Positions 8,294-16,769 of a stretch of DNA of 64,000 bases are shown piece after piece. The stretch is from Neobacillus sp. DY30 (lineage in GTDB: Bacteria > Bacillota > Bacilli > Bacillales > Cytobacillaceae): contig NZ_CP126093.1 of the NCBI RefSeq assembly GCF_030123065.1, forward strand, positions 438,001 to 502,000, written 5' to 3'. The position numbers were made by a program, and so were the translations under genes. A model generated the notes under the pieces. The model was not told the origin of the DNA, made no database searches, and was given only the letters and a program-made list of their open reading frames with translations. The first letter of the stretch is position 1. The number at the start of each line of letters is the position of its first letter.

Positions 8294-10105
8294 GTGGTAA
8301 AAGTGTCCAAGGAATATACAGCAAAAAAGTATTTTATTAATGGATTCAAGCAATATATAAAAAATGAAAATAAAGCTTTGTCTAAATTATACATGCCAAG
8401 TCTAAGAGAGTTACTAATTGAGTACATTGAAATTCATGAGGATATTACTACTAATTTAGAATTGGATAAACTTGGAAATGCTAGGAATGAGCATATAGAG
8501 GCAATGATTTATTATATTAAAAATAATATATTATATGAAAGAAGTGTCTATAAGAAGGAATTAAGTTTTCTTATTCAACAATTAGAAACTTTAAGTGATA
8601 AAAGTGACAAAGAAAAACTATTACATTATTCCAAGATATTTACACTATGTATTTCGCTTATCAAGAAATTCGATACAAATAATATATATAGGCAAATAGT
8701 TGATTTAGTAAAAACTTATTCGAATTTTAGTCAATCTGAAAATGCAATTCACTTTATTATAAATGAATTGTTATATGATGGTTACTCTTTAAAATATCTA
8801 GATTCTTGGTACAACGAACAGATTGCTAAAGAAAAAATCGAAGAGTCAAATATTGATAATGTATTAGATTTATTTTGTAAATTAAAACAAGATAATAAAA
8901 AGTTTACTTATTTTATCAATGTACTTGACAATAAATATTTTGAAAATGAAAAGTTGTATATAGATTTTAATTTAAACCTTCTTAAAAAAGATTATAATCA
9001 ATTAACGTTAATAGATTCAAAAAGTAATCAGGAGACTAAGAAGTATTTGCAACAAACAAAAGGTTATAATATCTGTAGTATTGAAATAAGTGCAAAAGAT
9101 TATTATAAAGGGCTCGATAATATATTAAATTCAATAAATTCATACTTTCAAATGATTCATTATGTATCGTCACCGGATGAGAGCCTATTTTTAGAAAAAA
9201 TAGTTTGTGAGATTCACGATGGAACATATAAAAAATTAAGATTGAAAGAAAATGAGATGCCTAATGATACCGAAATCTTATTTGGGAATACTGAAAATAG
9301 AGAAAGACAGGATGTCGAGGATTTTATTAGATACAGAGAACAGGTTTTTACAGAAAGTATAAATTCTCAAGAAGTATTTAATATTCAAAGGGCATTAAAT
9401 ATTATAAAAAACCAAGTAAACCAATCGCAGGAGAACAAAATTATCAATCTGTGGGCAGTATTAGAGTATTTGCTAACCTTTAAAGAGTCTGGTGGGAGTA
9501 TAATATCAAAAGTAAAAGATGTTGTTCCGAAGGTTGTATGTTTATATTATTTAAAGGATAAAATTAATGTATTTTGGAACCGCATATACGAGCATAGAGA
9601 TAAAAAAATCCCTATTATTGATGAGTTCCTTAAATGCAAGAAACAAGGTGAAATCTATCAATATGATTTAGATAAATTGATTGAATTTATTTCGAATAAA
9701 GGTCCAAATTTAATTACGGAACTTGAGTTTAGTTTAGCTTTATCAAGAGATATAGCAGAAATTGGCTTATTCTTAAACAATCCTAAGAAATTAGCAGAGC
9801 AAATAAGTGTAAAAAATCAAGAAATAAAACATGATTTAGTGAGAATTTATAGGGCAAGAAATATGTTAATTCATTCGGGAAAGGAAACTAAGGCAAATTT
9901 AAGTTGCAGGTCACTCCGACTTTATAAGTATAATAATAATTTAATTGGTTTAATCATATATTATATGTGTAAAAATCCACATTTTAAAATATCAGAGATA
10001 TTAAATTCTATTGATTATACTTATGAAAATTATATTCATGAATTAAAAGAAGGGGCTTCATTAGAAACTGATATTATTAAACCAAAATACCTTTTTATAA
10101 GTTAA
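8294..10105 (+). CDS. HEPN-motif protein, candidate abortive-infection RNase
   Basis: A protein of about 603 residues, AT-rich and mostly helical, with no signal peptide. Near residue 521 it carries RARNMLIHSG, which contains the RNxxxH signature (R-x4-H) of HEPN ribonucleases such as ApeA-like and Abi proteins; the RNase activity is inferred. The N-terminal 500 residues match no family I recognise. The frame is open from 8255, but the start is set at GTG 8294, with GAGG at 8286-8289; GTG 8303 is the alternative. Two copies of a structured RNA precede it, an arrangement like toxin-antitoxin or Abi loci with an RNA partner. It stands alone between Wadjet and an HNH gene, which fits a defence role. 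Confidence 0.65.
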   Translation: MVKVSKEYTAKKYFINGFKQYIKNENKALSKLYMPSLRELLIEYIEIHEDITTNLELDKLGNARNEHIEAMIYYIKNNILYERSVYKKELSFLIQQLETLSDKSDKEKLLHYSKIFTLCISLIKKFDTNNIYRQIVDLVKTYSNFSQSENAIHFIINELLYDGYSLKYLDSWYNEQIAKEKIEESNIDNVLDLFCKLKQDNKKFTYFINVLDNKYFENEKLYIDFNLNLLKKDYNQLTLIDSKSNQETKKYLQQTKGYNICSIEISAKDYYKGLDNILNSINSYFQMIHYVSSPDESLFLEKIVCEIHDGTYKKLRLKENEMPNDTEILFGNTENRERQDVEDFIRYREQVFTESINSQEVFNIQRALNIIKNQVNQSQENKIINLWAVLEYLLTFKESGGSIISKVKDVVPKVVCLYYLKDKINVFWNRIYEHRDKKIPIIDEFLKCKKQGEIYQYDLDKLIEFISNKGPNLITELEFSLALSRDIAEIGLFLNNPKKLAEQISVKNQEIKHDLVRIYRARNMLIHSGKETKANLSCRSLRLYKYNNNLIGLIIYYMCKNPHFKISEILNSIDYTYENYIHELKEGASLETDIIKPKYLFIS

Positions 10106-10162
10106 TTACTGAGATCCGAATGTGTGAATAAAGGGATAACTATGGTTAGTTTTATTAAATTA

Positions 10163-10350
10163 AGGATCTTTTTGATATTTTCCTGCGAGCTGCTCAATAA
10201 GTTAATGCAAATTAAGACAAGATCATTTTTATTAATGGTCTTTTTTTTTATATTTCAATTAGAGTTTCTCTAAGGAAGTAATAAAAATTTACTGTCAAAA
10301 GTCTATTTTCTTTTATTAAGTGGGTACACACCTGAAATTATTCAATTTAA
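10163..10350 (+). repeat. Duplicated intergenic segment, copy A (with terminator)
   Basis: About 190 bp that recurs, diverged, at 12462-12660. Both copies contain GATCATT...AATGGTC terminator hairpins with T-runs, then ACTGT-AAAGTCTATTTT and GTACACACC blocks. Copy A precedes a wrecked gene fragment; copy B precedes an intact pair of genes that includes the full-length relative. This points to duplication of a whole module. Confidence 0.6.
10219..10249 (+). terminator. Terminator after the HEPN gene
   Basis: GATCATT (10221-10227) pairs with AATGGTC (10234-10240), followed by nine T residues. It lies inside duplicated segment A. Confidence 0.75.
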
Positions 10351-10402
10351 GGAGTCTAATAGTTAAAATTTTAAGGTTTTCAAGGATAAAAAGAAGGTAA
10401 TT

Positions 10403-10533
10403 ATGAGTAATTACTTCGTTCGAACAAAAAGAATAGGCTCTAGGAAAGATATTTTAGTAAATCCAGAAAAGCAGTGGAAAGGTGATAATTAAGCTTGTGA
10501 AATAGCAATTTGTTGGGAAGGAGCAAAAGAATA
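10403..10533 (+). pseudogene. N-terminal wreck of a second copy of the gene at 13796
   Basis: The ATG at 10403 opens MSNYFVRTKRIGSRKDI and aligns residue by residue with MSNYFVRTKGIGSWKDL of the intact gene at 13796, down to PEKQWK. A TAA follows, and the next codons still align (ACEIAICWEGAK against AYELALCWEGTK) before a second stop. Even the upstream AAGGTAATTATGAGT block is shared. Only about 44 codons remain, so this is a non-functional truncated paralogue. Confidence 0.8.
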
Positions 10534-10637
10534 ATAACGCTGAATGAATAAAGTACAATATTTTGAAAACAGTCACCAAATGCAAATATTAATGTAGTAA
10601 AATATAGGAAAAAGTCTAATATGAGGAGTCTTCACTG

Positions 10638-12239
10638 GTGGCAAAAATAAAAATAAATAAAATAGAAGCAGCAATTTTTTTAGGGATTAGTATCGAACTT
10701 ATCGACTATTTTACTAAAAATTGTCCAAAGTCGGGGGAAACTAGAACTCTACCCGTTCAGAGAACTGATCATGGGGATTTCTTTTTTAGAGACGATCTTA
10801 TCCAATATTCTGTTTATCTTAGTAGACCCTGGCCTAAAACTAAAAATGGTACACGACCAACAATACCAACAGCTATTAGAGATGATATAAAAAAAGAGTC
10901 CCATTACTCATGTGCAATTTGTGGACATATGGAGAATGGAGAAATAGCCCATATTGAAGCAGTGGCAAGAACATATAATAATAGTCCAGAAAATCTAATA
11001 CTATTGTGTCCTAATCATCACTCACAGTATGATTTTGGTTATAAGCCTGCAAGTAATGTAACGTTTGAAGAAGTTAGAGCTGCAAAGATTATAAAACAAA
11101 ACTCACGAAGGCGAATGCTGAAGTTTGAAGCAAATGCAGCGAACAGTTTAATCCAACTAATAAACACTATAAATAATATCGAAAATACCCTTAGCAGAGA
11201 AAACAACGATAATATAAAGAATATATATATAAATGAAGCCAAGCAATTGCTTGTTAAGATTCCAGAAGTAACAAAAATTGCCTTAGAAGAAGCTAAAAGA
11301 GATTCTTCTAGTACTACTGAAGTAGAAAAAATGATGTTGGATGCAATTCCTAACCTTACCAAATCAGTTGCAGTTAAAATTCAAGATTCTGATGATAAAC
11401 AAGAAATCAGGGACATAATGTCGGATGTTATTAAGCAAGCAAATGATATTATTATTGATATCGACGAAACATACTGTCCTAGATGTGGAGGAAAAGGAAC
11501 CACAGGACTGATTGGGGATTTATGTACATACTGTAAAGGTTCCTGTTTTGTAAGTAAACAGGAAGCGGATGAATACGATGATGCAGAAATAGATGAAGTT
11601 GATTGTCCAAGGTGTTGTGGAGCAGGAACAACAGGACTGGTTGGGGATCTGTGTGCGTATTGTAAAGGTTCCCAATTTGTAAGTAAAGAACAAGCTGAAC
11701 AGTATGATGAAACAGAAATAGATGAAGTTGATTGTCCAAGGTGTTATGGAAGAGGGACTAAGGGATTAGTTGGTGACTTATGTGCATACTGTCAGGGTTC
11801 CCAATTCGTAAGTAAAGAACAAGCTGAACAGTATGATGAAACAAAAATAGATGAAGTGGAATGTCCAAGGTGCTATGGAAGAGGAACCACAGGATTAGTC
11901 GGCGATCTATGTGCATACTGTAAAGGTTCCCAATTTGTAAGTAAAGAACAAGCTGAACAGTATGATGAAACAGAAATAGATGAAGTGGAATGTCCAAGGT
12001 GTTATGGAAGAGGAACCACAGGATTGGTCGGTAATCTTTGTGCATACTGTAAAGGTTCCCGATATGTAAGTAAAAAACAAGCTGGGCAGTATGATGAGGC
12101 AAAAATAGATGAAGTCGATTGTCCTAGATGTCATGGAAAAGGGGTTACTGGATTAGTTGGTGATATTTGCAAGTTATGTCAAGGGAAACAAAAAGTATCA
12201 AATAGGACCTATAAAGCTTATAATGAGCAATTTAATTAA
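10638..12239 (+). CDS. HNH endonuclease with six tandem zinc-knuckle repeats
   Basis: A 533-residue protein. Residues 1-70 look like a small DNA-binding head. An HNH nuclease follows: the zinc-binding CAIC near 92, HIEAVA with the catalytic-type histidine near 105, then NLILLCPNHHSQYD at about 120-133. A helical linker (150-275) leads to six tandem 43-residue units starting at residues 280, 323, 366, 409, 452 and 495. Each unit has CPRC...GxGTxGLxGDLC..C, resembling a DnaJ-type zinc knuckle. GTG start at 10638, with GAGGAG about 9 nt upstream. HNH proteins cut or nick DNA; here a defence role is inferred from the neighbours. The target is unknown, and the repeats probably bind nucleic acid or protein. 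Confidence 0.8.
   Translation: MAKIKINKIEAAIFLGISIELIDYFTKNCPKSGETRTLPVQRTDHGDFFFRDDLIQYSVYLSRPWPKTKNGTRPTIPTAIRDDIKKESHYSCAICGHMENGEIAHIEAVARTYNNSPENLILLCPNHHSQYDFGYKPASNVTFEEVRAAKIIKQNSRRRMLKFEANAANSLIQLINTINNIENTLSRENNDNIKNIYINEAKQLLVKIPEVTKIALEEAKRDSSSTTEVEKMMLDAIPNLTKSVAVKIQDSDDKQEIRDIMSDVIKQANDIIIDIDETYCPRCGGKGTTGLIGDLCTYCKGSCFVSKQEADEYDDAEIDEVDCPRCCGAGTTGLVGDLCAYCKGSQFVSKEQAEQYDETEIDEVDCPRCYGRGTKGLVGDLCAYCQGSQFVSKEQAEQYDETKIDEVECPRCYGRGTTGLVGDLCAYCKGSQFVSKEQAEQYDETEIDEVECPRCYGRGTTGLVGNLCAYCKGSRYVSKKQAGQYDEAKIDEVDCPRCHGKGVTGLVGDICKLCQGKQKVSNRTYKAYNEQFN
11475..12239 (+). repeat. Six in-frame 129-bp repeats encoding C4 zinc knuckles
   Basis: Units start at 11475, 11604, 11733, 11862, 11991 and 12120. 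Units 2-5 are nearly identical at DNA level, while the first and last are more diverged. This is the usual sign of recent internal expansion by unequal crossing-over. Each unit carries two CxxC pairs plus a linker such as SKEQAEQYDETEIDEVD. Confidence 0.9.
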
Positions 12240-12390
12240 TTATTATCGAAAAAGTGAGTAGTTTAACGAAATGTTGCCCTTAGTATCGGAAACTTTCAAA
12301 TATTTATGAAAGCCTGAAAAGGTTTTTATTAAATTAACTCAAGAAGGTAAGGAAAGCTGACTATTATTTAATTAATGAATTTCTTAGGTA

Positions 12391-12443
12391 AACACAGTTA
12401 CACCAATCTATCTGCCAATCACTATTCAAGTCACGGTGAAGCG
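12391..12443 (+). repeat. Partial copy of the dispersed 56-bp hairpin repeat
   Basis: The leader (GGTAAACAC...) and CTGCCAATCACTATTCAAG match the repeat loci at 16429, 23774 and 32604. Only the first part of one unit is preserved here. Confidence 0.5.
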
Positions 12444-12461
12444 GTTGTAAAATTGGTTTTG

Positions 12462-12660
12462 AGGTAGGGACCTTTTTGGTATTTTCCCGCGAACCGTTCA
12501 TAAGTTAAATAATCAATTAAATGAAAGTTTAGAGAAGATCATTATTAATAATGGTCTTCTTTTTTATATTACATTAAGAGTTCTCTTAGGAAGGAATTTG
12601 CAATTTACTGTCGAAAGTCTATTTTATTACATTGGGTGAGTACACACCCGCAAATATTAA
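12462..12660 (+). repeat. Duplicated intergenic segment, copy B (with terminator)
   Basis: Diverged duplicate of 10163-10350. It starts with a CCTTTTTGGTATTTTCC block and carries a terminator. The end (GTACACACCC) lies about 75 bp before the next gene, so the segment may include its promoter region. Confidence 0.6.
12534..12565 (+). terminator. Terminator inside duplicated segment B
   Basis: GAAGATCATT (12534-12543) pairs with AATGGTCTTC (12550-12559), followed by a T-run. Confidence 0.75.
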
Positions 12661-12718
12661 CTGTAATATGTTTGGGAATTAGTACAGTTAAAAAGTGTAA
12701 TTAAAGGAGAGCTTTATT

Positions 12719-13612
12719 TTGACTAACCAGCATGAAAAATTAAAGAAAGAAATAAATAAACTACATCAAAGCTATCGGATTTTAAAATCAACTGGGGATG
12801 ATAAAAGATTTTTAGATTTAAGCAGAGGATATAAATCTGACAGGAACAGAATTCATAAAGAAATATTACACAAATACTCAGATTTATTCGCTGTTATACA
12901 AGGTATAAGAAAATTAAGCGTTCTTGGTGTTCAAAATGTAGACCTATTAGTCTATAAAAATGAAGATGATTTTCAAAATTGCATTAAAAGATACAATGCA
13001 ATTAATTCATTGATGATTAAGTACATAGATATTTTTGATGAGATAATTTGCCTTATAGAAAATGGCTTTCCCGACGGTGCTATGCAAAGATGGAGAACAT
13101 TGCTCGAGTATTCGATAATCATTATTTTCATCCTAGAGCAAGGTGAAGAGGTAGCAGATGAGTATTCTAAGAATTTATTAATGTCTATTGTAAGCGAATT
13201 GCACCATAGAAAGAACTTTGCTTGGGCTAAAGTGGCAAACTGTTTTAAGGGAGAAAAACAGATCACCATAACAAAGTTGTTAGATAACTTAAATGGGATA
13301 GATATTGATACTAAAAAAGGGTTTCTGGCTATGTATAAACTTACATCGCAATCTATTCATGGTTCATCATTTGGTGTTAACTTATCTTTTAATGATCATA
13401 TATCAATAGATATTAATTAATTGGATACAAAAAACGCTAACTACTATACTGGAGGAATTAGCACAGTAATTACACATACTATGATACTTTTACATCAAAC
13501 CTTTAAGAAATACTTTGATACATTTCCTGATGTGGGAATTAACTTTAACAGCCTTTGGAGAGACCTATTCAATGAATATGTAAAAATATATAAACGTCTT
13601 TTAGAAAAGTAA
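12719..13612 (+). pseudogene. DUF5677-like gene interrupted by one in-frame stop
   Basis: The TTG start at 12719 has AAAGGAGAG about 10 nt upstream. The frame runs 233 codons to a TAA at 13418-13420, then continues without a shift for 63 more codons to 13612. The two parts together (about 297 residues) look like one helical protein of the DUF5677 type. Features seen are GAMQRWRTLLEYS, with the conserved arginines typical of that family, and YKLTSQSIHGS near the C-terminus. A single substitution would explain the stop. The N-terminal product may still be made. The family is common in defence islands but has no established function. The opal/selenocysteine explanation is excluded because the codon is TAA. 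Confidence 0.65.
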
Positions 13613-13795
13613 AGGGGGAAGGTGAGGAATTAGGCTCATTATTTTGCTTACATTAGTAAAACTAACCTTACTCATTGTAGCTTTTTTAGAAAAAACAATA
13701 AGATGCTATGTGAGACCTGTTTTTTGCTAAAAAGGACATCAGATAATATATGTCTAATCGTAAAAAAATTTAAAAGTTCAAAAAGGAGGGTAATT

Positions 13796-14902
13796 ATGAG
13801 TAATTACTTTGTTCGAACAAAAGGAATAGGCTCATGGAAAGATTTATTAGCAAATCCAGAAAAGCAGTGGAAACCTGGTAACTCTGCATACGAATTGGCA
13901 CTTTGTTGGGAAGGTACTAAAAATCTACCACCATGTGTGGATAAGGTATTTAAAAAGAGTAATATGTCTCTGTTTCATAATGTGAAGATATTATACGGAT
14001 TCCCTGAGTACAAGGTTTCTTTACCCGGTGCAGGTGCAAATTCACAAAATGATCTCTATCTGCTAGGTAAAGCAGAAGGTGAATTAATGACGATCATGGT
14101 AGAAGGAAAGGTCTACGAAACTTTCGGTGAAAAAGTGGAAGTCTGGATAGGTGAAAATCCAAGTGAGGGGAAAAGAAAAAGGCTAGAGTACTTATTGAAC
14201 CAGTTGAATTTAAAAGAAGAGGATACCTTAAACAAAAGATATCAATTACTTCACCGGACAGCATCGGTAATATATGAAGCCGAGGAAGTGAATGCAAAAA
14301 ATGCTCTAATGCTCGTCCATTCTTTTAGCAAAGAAGGAAAATGGTTTGAAGATTATGCGGAGTTTGTTGAATTATTTAAGTTGAAAGGAAAGAAGGATTC
14401 GGTTGTTGGTCCAGTGTTAGTGGGTCGAGTTAATCTTTATTTTGGATGGATAACTAGTGAGACTGTGGGCACCAATTCTAAGGAGTATTTTTATAGCTTA
14501 TTTAAAACAGATAAATCTAGAATGCTAGCAAAAGAAATTGATGACTATATTTATAAAAAGAGTCCATATAAGACCGAAGTGGAAGACTATCATCATCGAT
14601 ATAATAATGGAGTCCGAACAGATTGTATAGGTTATGTCAGCAAAAAAGGCTCGTATAAATTCGTAACAATAACTGCAGCAAGGAAAGTATGCTTTGTTCT
14701 TCATCTTGGGAAAAAAATACACTCAGAAACAGCAAAAGAAATGCAAAGGGAGATTGATGAATTGCTTGGTCATGTATATGAAAAGTTTGACCCAATAAAA
14801 TTGACTCCTGGTGAAGTATACATACGGTTAGAGTGGGTAGATAAATTAGAGATGATAACTAAGTTTATTGATGAGGCATATAAATTGAGGTTGCAGAAAT
14901 AG
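13796..14902 (+). CDS. Putative PD-(D/E)XK-type protein of the defence island
   Basis: A 368-residue soluble protein of no family I can name. Residues roughly 85-120 contain NDLYLLG followed by MVEGKVYETFGEKV, an acidic residue then an E-x-K arrangement on beta strands that resembles the PD-(D/E)XK nuclease core; this is inference. The C-terminal 100 residues (from KKGSYKFVTITAARK on) look like a separate small alpha/beta domain. The frame is open from 13703, but the start is set at ATG 13796, preceded by AAAAGGAGGG and confirmed by the paralogous fragment at 10403, which begins at the same methionine. A terminator follows. Its neighbours are nuclease-like genes. Confidence 0.6.
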   Translation: MSNYFVRTKGIGSWKDLLANPEKQWKPGNSAYELALCWEGTKNLPPCVDKVFKKSNMSLFHNVKILYGFPEYKVSLPGAGANSQNDLYLLGKAEGELMTIMVEGKVYETFGEKVEVWIGENPSEGKRKRLEYLLNQLNLKEEDTLNKRYQLLHRTASVIYEAEEVNAKNALMLVHSFSKEGKWFEDYAEFVELFKLKGKKDSVVGPVLVGRVNLYFGWITSETVGTNSKEYFYSLFKTDKSRMLAKEIDDYIYKKSPYKTEVEDYHHRYNNGVRTDCIGYVSKKGSYKFVTITAARKVCFVLHLGKKIHSETAKEMQREIDELLGHVYEKFDPIKLTPGEVYIRLEWVDKLEMITKFIDEAYKLRLQK

Positions 14903-14928
14903 TAATAACTAATAATAATAGTAGTTTA

Positions 14929-14957
14929 GCTGGGGATATCCCGGCAGCTTTTTTACA
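14929..14957 (+). terminator. Terminator after the PD-(D/E)XK-like gene
   Basis: AGCTGGGGAT pairs with ATCCCGGCAGCT around a short turn, followed by TTTTTT. Confidence 0.8.
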
Positions 14958-15007
14958 GGGGTTTTGGATTTTCCGTTTCAAATCAAGAATAAATGGGCGG
15001 TGTTTAT

Positions 15008-16237
15008 ATGAGCGTTAATTTTCTTAATGAAAACATAGGGAAAGAGTATCTATCTTTGCTAGAATCAACTAGTAAATCTATTTATATCATGTCCCCTTTT
15101 ATAAGCTTTTCAACGGCAAATCAACTCTCTACCTGGTTGGAAGAAACTTCTGATAATATTGTTTGCAAGATTATCACTCGTTTTAATCGTGAAGAATTCA
15201 TTCAGGGAGCCAATAGTTTAAAAGGAATTGAACGATTATTTGAAGCAGGAGTAGAACTATATGCTCTTCAACACTTACATTCCAAGTTATATCTATTTGA
15301 TAATAGTAGCTGCATCATGGGGTCTGCAAATTTTACCTTAAGTGGATTTTTCAAAAACCATGAACTTGGAATTATTCTGAAAGAGGAGCCAGATTTCACT
15401 AAACAATGTGTTGATTATTTTGAAGATACACTTGAAAGAATCAAACAGTGTGGTGACTTCCGAATCACAAGAGAAGTTTTGGATAAAGAATTTAAATATG
15501 TTTCCCGATCAACTTCTGGTCTCGGTAAAATGAAAAAAGATACAAATCCAAATGAATTTAATCAACACCGATGGGGTGCAGTGTTAGACAAAAAAGAAAA
15601 CGAACGACAAAGTGATTTTCAATATAAATTCAAAGAGCATTATGACATCCTAGAAAATACTTCTATCTTATATTACAATACCACGGAAAATGTAATAGGC
15701 GGTCGAATCAAATTCGAGGGCAACGGTGATAATCGCATTGCTAATACGGATATTTATTTAGAACGTAAGAAGAAAAATTATCAATTTATGAATCGAACAT
15801 TCTTTCATAAAAGACCATCTAGTATTAAAGAAGGAGAAACGTTATTTATCGCCCAAGTTAGCCGAGACAAACATGGAAATGGTACTCCTATGATTGTCGG
15901 TTATGCAGTTGCTCACGCTTATCAGGACGGAAATATGATACAAAAGAACGATCCAAGATACCACAAATGGAACGAGGATTATCCGCATTATATAGAATTT
16001 TCAAATGGAAAATTTTTAAAAACTCCAATCGTTAATGGTATATCTTTAATTGAAGTAGGAAACGAATTAAAGCACAAATTATATCCAGGTACTGAAACTA
16101 AACCAGATACCCCTTTACCAGATATTTTAAAACGCCATCACCAAAAGGCACATATTCAAATCACACAAGAGGCAACACATTACTTAAAAACACGTTTAGA
16201 TAGGTTATTCGAAGAACAAGGATACGATACTATTTAA
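15008..16237 (+). CDS. Phospholipase D-like nuclease protein
   Basis: A 409-residue protein. The N-terminal 140 residues form one PLD-family domain with the HKD signature HSKLYLFD near residues 89-96, followed by GSANFT near 104. Such single-motif PLD proteins act as dimers, and many are nucleases or restriction enzymes (BfiI-like). The C-terminal 250 residues, including GAVLDKKEN and HGNGTPMIVGYAV, form a second domain I do not recognise, possibly a target-recognition part. Start set at ATG 15008, with GGCGGTG upstream; ATG 14993 is an alternative. It is the last gene of the defence island. No methyltransferase partner is present, so a classical restriction-modification pair is not supported. 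Confidence 0.75.
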   Translation: MSVNFLNENIGKEYLSLLESTSKSIYIMSPFISFSTANQLSTWLEETSDNIVCKIITRFNREEFIQGANSLKGIERLFEAGVELYALQHLHSKLYLFDNSSCIMGSANFTLSGFFKNHELGIILKEEPDFTKQCVDYFEDTLERIKQCGDFRITREVLDKEFKYVSRSTSGLGKMKKDTNPNEFNQHRWGAVLDKKENERQSDFQYKFKEHYDILENTSILYYNTTENVIGGRIKFEGNGDNRIANTDIYLERKKKNYQFMNRTFFHKRPSSIKEGETLFIAQVSRDKHGNGTPMIVGYAVAHAYQDGNMIQKNDPRYHKWNEDYPHYIEFSNGKFLKTPIVNGISLIEVGNELKHKLYPGTETKPDTPLPDILKRHHQKAHIQITQEATHYLKTRLDRLFEEQGYDTI

Positions 16238-16404
16238 AAATGCGGAGAATTAATAATTTATTAACATTTATCAATTAATTTAACTCTTCATTTAATCTTC
16301 ATATCTTTATGTCCAGTATCAAATTTTTACATCAATAATAAACTCTATTTTTTGCGTTTAACATAACCAAGGTGAACCGTATCATAAGTAAATAAAATAA
16401 ACAG

Positions 16405-16562
16405 GTAAACACTCCTACATCTAAGTATCTGCCATCACCATTCAAGCCATGTTGAGTGCGTGTCGCAGTTAGTGTTGAAATAGCCTGCGATCACTATTCA
16501 AGTCACGTGGAGTGCGTGTCGCACTTAGTGTTGAAATAGTCTGTGATCACCATTCAAGCAGT
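16405..16562 (+). repeat. Dispersed 56-bp hairpin repeat, about 2.5 units
   Basis: Unit starts lie at 16429, 16485 and 16541 (period 56). Each full unit has CTGCGATCAC, ATTCAAG, TTGAGTGCG and TCGCAG blocks that fold back (CTGCGA with TCGCAG; TTCAA with TTGAG). A conserved leader (GGTAAACAC...ACATC) precedes it, as at the other three loci. The rest of 16238-16769 holds no credible gene. Confidence 0.7.
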
Positions 16563-16769
16563 TTTGAAAGAAGAAGCAGAAGCCTGATAGGTTTCTGTTT
16601 TTTGGTTTTTGAGAGCAGAAGGTGAATTAGATGAAAATTGTAGAATTAATTTATTATGTAATAAGCATCTCTGGAAATATAGACACTTATTACATGAAAG
16701 ATCGATTTAGCGTGTTATGGATCATCTTGGTCTAGTTATGACTAAGTTATTCTTTTTCCTGATGACATA

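Noticed and set aside
11479-12134. Minus-strand open frames with regular repeats opposite the HNH gene
   Set aside because: They mirror the 129-bp repeats of the plus-strand gene, lack ribosome sites and have no family features.
13418-13420. Second selenocysteine (recoding) site in the DUF5677-like gene
   Set aside because: The stop is TAA, not TGA, and no conserved cysteine is expected there.
16405-16562. CRISPR array
   Set aside because: The repeats are contiguous 56-bp units without unique spacers, there are no cas genes, and the same units occur singly elsewhere.
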